A stretch of DNA of 64,000 bases, from the NCBI GenBank assembly GCA_021324115.1, contig JAJPJS010000002.1, positions 1 through 64,000 on the forward strand, read 5' to 3'. Below, in pieces: positions 59,735-64,000 of the stretch. The DNA is from Nitrososphaerota archaeon. GTDB taxonomy: Archaea > Thermoproteota > Nitrososphaeria > Conexivisphaerales > DTJL01. Position numbers and translations under genes: made by a program. The number at the start of each line of letters is the position of its first letter. Within the stretch, counting starts at the first letter, position 1. The notes under the pieces are model-generated. The model saw nothing but the letters and a program-made list of their open reading frames with translations. It did not search any database and was not told the origin of the DNA.

Positions 59735-60715
59735 GTTAAAGATGTAGATTGCGAAGATGGAAAAGAATATGATGCCTGAATATAGTATGTAAATTGGGAC
59801 TTTTTGCATTCTCACGTACACAAGGAGTATGATAGATATTATGGTTGTAAATATAATGCTCATATCTGAGTATTGGTTGTTTATCCATTGAATGGAGAAA
59901 AGTCCAATAGCAGGATAGAATGTACTATAAAGTGCTTTTTCGCCTACTAACGAAGAAATAGATAGAGAATCCTCTCCTCTGAATGCCCAGATCATAGAGC
60001 TCAGTGTTTCTGGTATGGAAGTTGCCACGGGAACTATCAGTATTGACAATCCCAGTGCATTTATGCCCAAGCTAGCTGAAAGTGAAACTAACGAATTCAC
60101 CATATAAGTGGAACCGACATATAGTCCGACGATGATTGCTATAATCTGAACAAGTAAGGCAACTTTAGATGGCAAAGCTTTCCTGAATATCAATGAAGAA
60201 TAAGTTGATCCTTCGAGCTGGGTGCGTTTCTTATACATGGTGAACACAAATAAAAAGTATGATGCCAAGAATATACAACCCAATATATACTGTAGTAATA
60301 TGAAATTGATGATGCTGGGTAGTAGCAAGAACGGAAATAAGATGGATATGAATACGTAAGGTATAGCTAGATTTTTGTCGACATGCATAGTAGTATATTT
60401 TCTATTGTGAGTTATGAATCCTAGAGCAACTGCAATACCAACCAAACCATATGATATGGTAGCTGTCATGAAAGGTTGTCCGAACAGTGTGCCGATTCCT
60501 ATTTCATGTCCCTTCTCACCTTGTACTGCTAAGATTGATGTGAGAAAGACCACCAATTCTGGAAAGGACGTAAATAAGGGTGCTACAATCGATCCTACAA
60601 ACGACCGGCCAAGATTTGTTTTGTTTTGAATGTGTTCTACCAGATTGGTGAGAAGAAATGACGCTGTAAAGGTTATGAGTATGCCAGCAACTAATTCAGC
60701 TAAATCGTAAAACAA
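59729..60715 (-). CDS. Na+/Ca2+ exchanger-family (CaCA) membrane protein
   Basis: A 328-residue polytopic protein with about ten helices and the two family alpha repeats: GSIVAPLFTSFPELVVFLTS and, in the second half, LIVPVATSIPETLSSMIWAF. The acidic residue in each (PEL and PET) binds the cation. It probably exchanges Ca2+ or another cation for Na+ or H+. ATG start; it lies downstream of valS on the same strand. Confidence 0.85.
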   Translation of the reverse strand: MFYDLAELVAGILITFTASFLLTNLVEHIQNKTNLGRSFVGSIVAPLFTSFPELVVFLTSILAVQGEKGHEIGIGTLFGQPFMTATISYGLVGIAVALGFITHNRKYTTMHVDKNLAIPYVFISILFPFLLLPSIINFILLQYILGCIFLASYFLFVFTMYKKRTQLEGSTYSSLIFRKALPSKVALLVQIIAIIVGLYVGSTYMVNSLVSLSASLGINALGLSILIVPVATSIPETLSSMIWAFRGEDSLSISSLVGEKALYSTFYPAIGLFSIQWINNQYSDMSIIFTTIISIILLVYVRMQKVPIYILYSGIIFFSIFAIYIFNL

Positions 60716-60757
60716 TTCAATGTCGCCATATAGACTTGTTTGGCAATATATTGATTC

Positions 60758-63118
60758 TCAATTTGTTATGTTATGCATCAATACAAGATCAGAACTAAAA
60801 GGTGCCAGCTCTGACGGAATATCGATTTTTATTGGGCTTTTCAAAGACAGGTTGTTTTGTTTCTTTTGATTCCAGACTTTTGAGTTAAAATTGATGAGGT
60901 TTTCTGTGAGTTTTGTATATTCAGATTTGAAGTTGAATGATGGCATTGATTCTATATGTATGCTTCTATTTCCATATAATGCCCTCCAGAAGTAGTCTGT
61001 AATGAAAGGTACTAGTGGCGATAGTAAAATGAGTGTATTTTTGAATATGGTATGCAATCCATACCATGCTGCCTTTTGTTGTTGTTCTGATACATTTCCT
61101 GCGCCGTATGCCCGAGGTTTTACTAATTCCACATAATGATCTGCGAATATGTTCCACATAAAATTACGGAGCGATAATGCTGCCTTGTTTATGTTGTATT
61201 CTCCTATTGCATCAATTACTTCAGATAATGTTCTAGTTAGCTCAGATAGAATCCACTCTTCACTGGCTGTTTCGCTCGCTTCCTCGACCACCGGAAATGA
61301 TGATATTAGTCTACCCAGATTCCAAAGTTTGGTTAAAAATTTTCCCGCCCCTTCAGCTCGTTGATTTGAGTACCTTATGTCTCCAGTTAATATGTTACCT
61401 TCCGTAAAGGCCCAGATTCTGAAGACTTCGGCTCCATACTTGTCTATAAGTTGACGTGGGTCGATCACATTCCCTAAACTTTTGCTCATCTTTTCTCCCT
61501 TTTCATCAACAACATGAAAATTGATTAAAACATCTTTGAATGGTTGTTTTCCGAATAGAAGATAGGATTTAAGAATTGTAAAATACAACCAGCTTCTTAC
61601 GATTTCCTTTCCTTGAGGTCGAAGCGAGCAGGGGAAGTTGCTTTTAAAAAACTCCCTATTCCATAAATATCCAAGAATGTACTGTTCACTACTGCTTGAA
61701 TCAAACCAAGTATCGAATATCCTAGTTTCTCCTTTAAATTTACTAGCACCGCATCTAGGGCAACTTTGTATAGGAGGTCTTTCTTTCCAAGGAATATAAT
61801 ATCTACCAGGTTCTGGAACTATCGTTTCTCCACAATTCTCACAATACCAAAGCGGGATTTCAGTACCATAGTACCTTCGACGAGAGATCACCCAGTCAAC
61901 TGAGATGCTGTTGATCCAGTCTATCAGAAGTTTTTTGCTTTCGCTATCATAAAAGTTCATATCATTGATTAGTGACAGCAACTGATCTTTGTACTCAACT
62001 TGTTTCAAATAAATTTCATTTGTCGGAATGAATTCTATTGGATTCTTGGATCTCCAGCATATAGGTTCGTCATGCGTAATATCTTCTTCTTTTATGAGGA
62101 GATTGTTTGCTTTCAGGTCCTTTATTATTTCTCTTCTTGCTTCTTTGATTGTCAAGCCTTCATATTTACCTGATCGAGAATTCATCCTGCCATTTTGATC
62201 GATGACATAGGTTGGTTGTATGTTTAACTCTCTTAAGATTCGTATGTCGGTGTAATCGCCAAAACTACAGATCATAACCAACCCTGTTCCAAATTCTTTA
62301 TTTGCAGCTGTATGTGCTCTTACTCTAACTTTGAAATTATACAGTGGGACTATGACTTCTTTCCCTTCTAGACGTTCATATCTTTCGTCATTTGGGTTAT
62401 AAATGATCAGTTTGCAGGCAGCTAACAATTCAGGTCTGGTTGTGGCCACCGTAAGTTGTTCTCCATCATCAGTTCGAAATGTGATAAAGTTAAGATGCGT
62501 ATTGGTTTGCTCATATTCTACTTCAGCATCCGAGATCACTGTTTTACATACAGGGCAATAGTTGGATGTTCTTTCTGCCTCATATACAAGTCCCTTCTTA
62601 TATAATTGTATGAATGTATCTTGGGTTAACCTGCGATATTCCGGGTCGTCTGTGCGATAACTTCCCCCAAGCTCGTAATTTAATCCCCAGCTATTGTAAC
62701 TATGTCCCAATTCTTTCAATATATTAATTGAAGTGTCACCGGCTTTATCGAGCAACTCTTTTGCTCTGTCGATAAATTCCTGTCTACTGACATCAGATAT
62801 TTTTATGTGATATTCCTTTTCCACCTGAATTTCTATGGGAAGTCCATTCCGATCCATCCCCAACGGAAACAATACGTTAAAGCCAAGCAATCTTTTGTAG
62901 CGTGCTATCGCATCCATCCACGTAAAGGTAAAGGCTTGGCCGATGTGAATAGGTGTGTTGACATAAGGTGGTGGTGTGTCTATCGAATAGATCGGCTTTT
63001 CAAGTGAATCATTAAATGCATATAGCTTCTCCCTATCCCACAAAGACAGAATTTCCTTTTCTAACTTGGAAGACCAAACCTTTTCTTGAATCTTAGGAGT
63101 AAACGAAGGGGTTGACAT
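60758..63118 (-). CDS. valS: Valyl-tRNA synthetase
   Basis: A 786-residue class I synthetase. It has the HIGH-type motif in PPYVNTPIHIGQAFTFTWMD, the editing domain with TTRPELLAACKLIIYNP, the KMSKS loop EKGEKMSKSLGNVIDP, and the anticodon-binding helical domain after it. Two zinc-like CxxC pairs lie in NYCPVCKTVI and WYCENCGETI/CPRCGAS. It lacks the long C-terminal coiled coil of bacterial ValRS, as archaeal ones do. ATG start. Confidence 0.95.
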   Translation of the reverse strand: MSTPSFTPKIQEKVWSSKLEKEILSLWDREKLYAFNDSLEKPIYSIDTPPPYVNTPIHIGQAFTFTWMDAIARYKRLLGFNVLFPLGMDRNGLPIEIQVEKEYHIKISDVSRQEFIDRAKELLDKAGDTSINILKELGHSYNSWGLNYELGGSYRTDDPEYRRLTQDTFIQLYKKGLVYEAERTSNYCPVCKTVISDAEVEYEQTNTHLNFITFRTDDGEQLTVATTRPELLAACKLIIYNPNDERYERLEGKEVIVPLYNFKVRVRAHTAANKEFGTGLVMICSFGDYTDIRILRELNIQPTYVIDQNGRMNSRSGKYEGLTIKEARREIIKDLKANNLLIKEEDITHDEPICWRSKNPIEFIPTNEIYLKQVEYKDQLLSLINDMNFYDSESKKLLIDWINSISVDWVISRRRYYGTEIPLWYCENCGETIVPEPGRYYIPWKERPPIQSCPRCGASKFKGETRIFDTWFDSSSSEQYILGYLWNREFFKSNFPCSLRPQGKEIVRSWLYFTILKSYLLFGKQPFKDVLINFHVVDEKGEKMSKSLGNVIDPRQLIDKYGAEVFRIWAFTEGNILTGDIRYSNQRAEGAGKFLTKLWNLGRLISSFPVVEEASETASEEWILSELTRTLSEVIDAIGEYNINKAALSLRNFMWNIFADHYVELVKPRAYGAGNVSEQQQKAAWYGLHTIFKNTLILLSPLVPFITDYFWRALYGNRSIHIESMPSFNFKSEYTKLTENLINFNSKVWNQKKQNNLSLKSPIKIDIPSELAPFSSDLVLMHNITN

Positions 63119-63174
63119 TGACTTGCTAACCGCATTGTGCAGGAAATAGGAGAATTAAGTGTTTTAATCCGGTC

Positions 63175-64000
63175 TCAGCTTCTGAATCTCAGTATTGCAC
63201 CTATCCCTCCAAAGCTCTTGAACATCTGACCATGTTCACTTTTACCAGAAACTATTTCGACTTTTGTTCCTACTACAGACGCTTTATCTGTTAGGTAATC
63301 TACAACGTCTTCTTCTTTCACATCCCAATCTTTTGAGTTACAGTTTGAGCATGGAGCGCTTAGTTGCTCTGCTTTTACTGCGAAGACATCAGTCTTCTTG
63401 ATGAATTTTTCTACAATATTACCGCATTTTCTACAGACGAAAGTCAAGTGTAGCATTCCAAGATCTTCAGAAATTATAATTGTATCGGCAGAGTTGTTGT
63501 TAATAGCATCAATGACGTTCTGTAAACCGTATGTAGCTAACCCATAATCCTTAGATGCCTCACTGATGAATTTATCGATTAAATTGTCTTCCTGAACCAA
63601 CCGTATGTCTTGAAGTGTAGAACCGGCCTTTTGTACGATTTCTCTTATTCCTTCTTCGCCGGTATATGAAGTATCAATTATGCTTACAATCGCCTTCTGT
63701 AAACGATAATCAAGGTAATTTCCTTTATAAAAGTCGTCCTTTGTAGGACCTGGTCCACCAAGCAATAATTTTTTTACATTTCTTTCTTCAATGAATGCCT
63801 TTTGTGCATGTTCGGCTACCCTAACAAAAAATCCATTGACTTCATTCTCGCGCAATCTTTCAAATCTTCGTGCAGATTGCCCTCCTTGTCTGTGCTTTCC
63901 TGCTATTCCGGACGTAAGTATTTCTATAACTTGAAGATTGCTCCCGACCAATTCACCTAAAGCAGCTTCTGATGTATCAATGGAGATAATCCCAATAATT
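63175..64000 (-). CDS. prf1: Peptide chain release factor aRF1, 5' part missing
   Basis: aRF1 reads all three stop codons and triggers peptide release. The visible C-terminal part carries the catalytic GGQ loop in SGIAGKHRQGGQSARRFERL, then the C-domain with an unusual zinc-like cluster (VCRKCGN, then PCSNCNSKDW) and a final GQMFKSFGGIGAILRF. The frame is open to base 64000 (reading IDTSEAALGELVGS before the first listed Met), so the N-terminal codon-recognition domain with its NIKS/YxCxxxF motifs lies beyond the window. Confidence 0.94.
   Translation of the reverse strand, partial: IIGIISIDTSEAALGELVGSNLQVIEILTSGIAGKHRQGGQSARRFERLRENEVNGFFVRVAEHAQKAFIEERNVKKLLLGGPGPTKDDFYKGNYLDYRLQKAIVSIIDTSYTGEEGIREIVQKAGSTLQDIRLVQEDNLIDKFISEASKDYGLATYGLQNVIDAINNNSADTIIISEDLGMLHLTFVCRKCGNIVEKFIKKTDVFAVKAEQLSAPCSNCNSKDWDVKEEDVVDYLTDKASVVGTKVEIVSGKSEHGQMFKSFGGIGAILRFRS

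Noticed and set aside
1..64000. CRISPR array, rRNA operon or replication origin
   Set aside because: No regular spaced repeats, no rRNA sequence and no origin-type repeats were seen on reading the window.

Overview
The window is archaeal. It carries archaeal/eukaryote-type information genes (SRP54 and FtsY, Pus10, aRF1, Spt5, Csl4, Rpo4, Rpo11, TFS, PCNA, aIF6, prefoldin, Nep1, RNase P Rpp21, and ribosomal proteins L21e, L31e, L39e, S19e, L10e), diphthamide synthesis genes and tRNAs with short introns at position 37/38. Many genes start with TTG or GTG, overlap by 4 to 8 bases, and follow TATA-like boxes about 25-35 bp upstream. The gene set best fits a TACK-group archaeon, perhaps a Thaumarchaeota/Nitrososphaeria relative. 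That placement is an inference: there is no rRNA here and no tree could be run. No ammonia-oxidation gene is present.

Layout. 1-11.1 kb is a dense translation/RNA block: dph6 (cut by the window start), srp54, pus10, rpl21e-rpo4-DUF655-ksgA-hemK-like, trmJ-like, the opposing trmG10-like gene, then rpl10e-dph2-csl4 and rpo11-tfs. 11.2-27.4 kb is accessory and metabolic: a secreted protein, an ACR3/SBF permease with a MarR-like regulator, tRNA-His, a pair of ThyX-related genes, an amidohydrolase, HMG-CoA synthase, an MBL hydrolase interrupted by one stop codon, redox enzymes, a three-gene ABC exporter and a long coiled-coil protein. 27.5-36.3 kb holds a three-subunit transhydrogenase (pntAA-pntAB-pntB), PCNA, an F420-type oxidoreductase, an asparagine synthetase divergent from an Lrp/AsnC regulator, a cDPG-synthetase-like GTPase and a MazG-like pyrophosphohydrolase. 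36.4-45.3 kb is the second translation block: rpl12 convergent with secE-spt5-rpl11-rpl1-rpl10, argF, and the long minus-strand run rnp4-rps19e-PDCD5-rpl39e-rpl31e-eif6-pfdA-ftsY, with nep1 divergent.

45.45-49.80 kb is a decayed integrative element in tRNA-Gly. The last 11 bases of the tRNA recur at 49791-49801. Between the copies lie a broken tyrosine recombinase, a broken winged-helix gene, two frameshifted secreted proteins, one intact secreted protein and unrecognised debris. 49.8-64 kb returns to chromosomal genes: isocitrate dehydrogenase, a SWIM protein divergent from a phosphoesterase, Rieske and DPSL proteins, three intron-bearing tRNAs, prs, topA, a cation exchanger, valS and aRF1 (cut by the window end).

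Most notable are: (1) two adjacent ThyX paralogues with complementary sets of conserved residues, which suggests an obligate heteromeric thymidylate synthase; (2) a tRNA-Thr(GGU) gene that folds only if a second, non-canonical insertion next to the acceptor stem is removed; (3) the tRNA-Gly integrative element with recognisable att repeats; (4) L31e with a charged tail of about 90 residues beside an L10 that lacks its acidic tail. Two small genes, rpl39e and a 54-residue zinc ribbon, were found by reading gaps.
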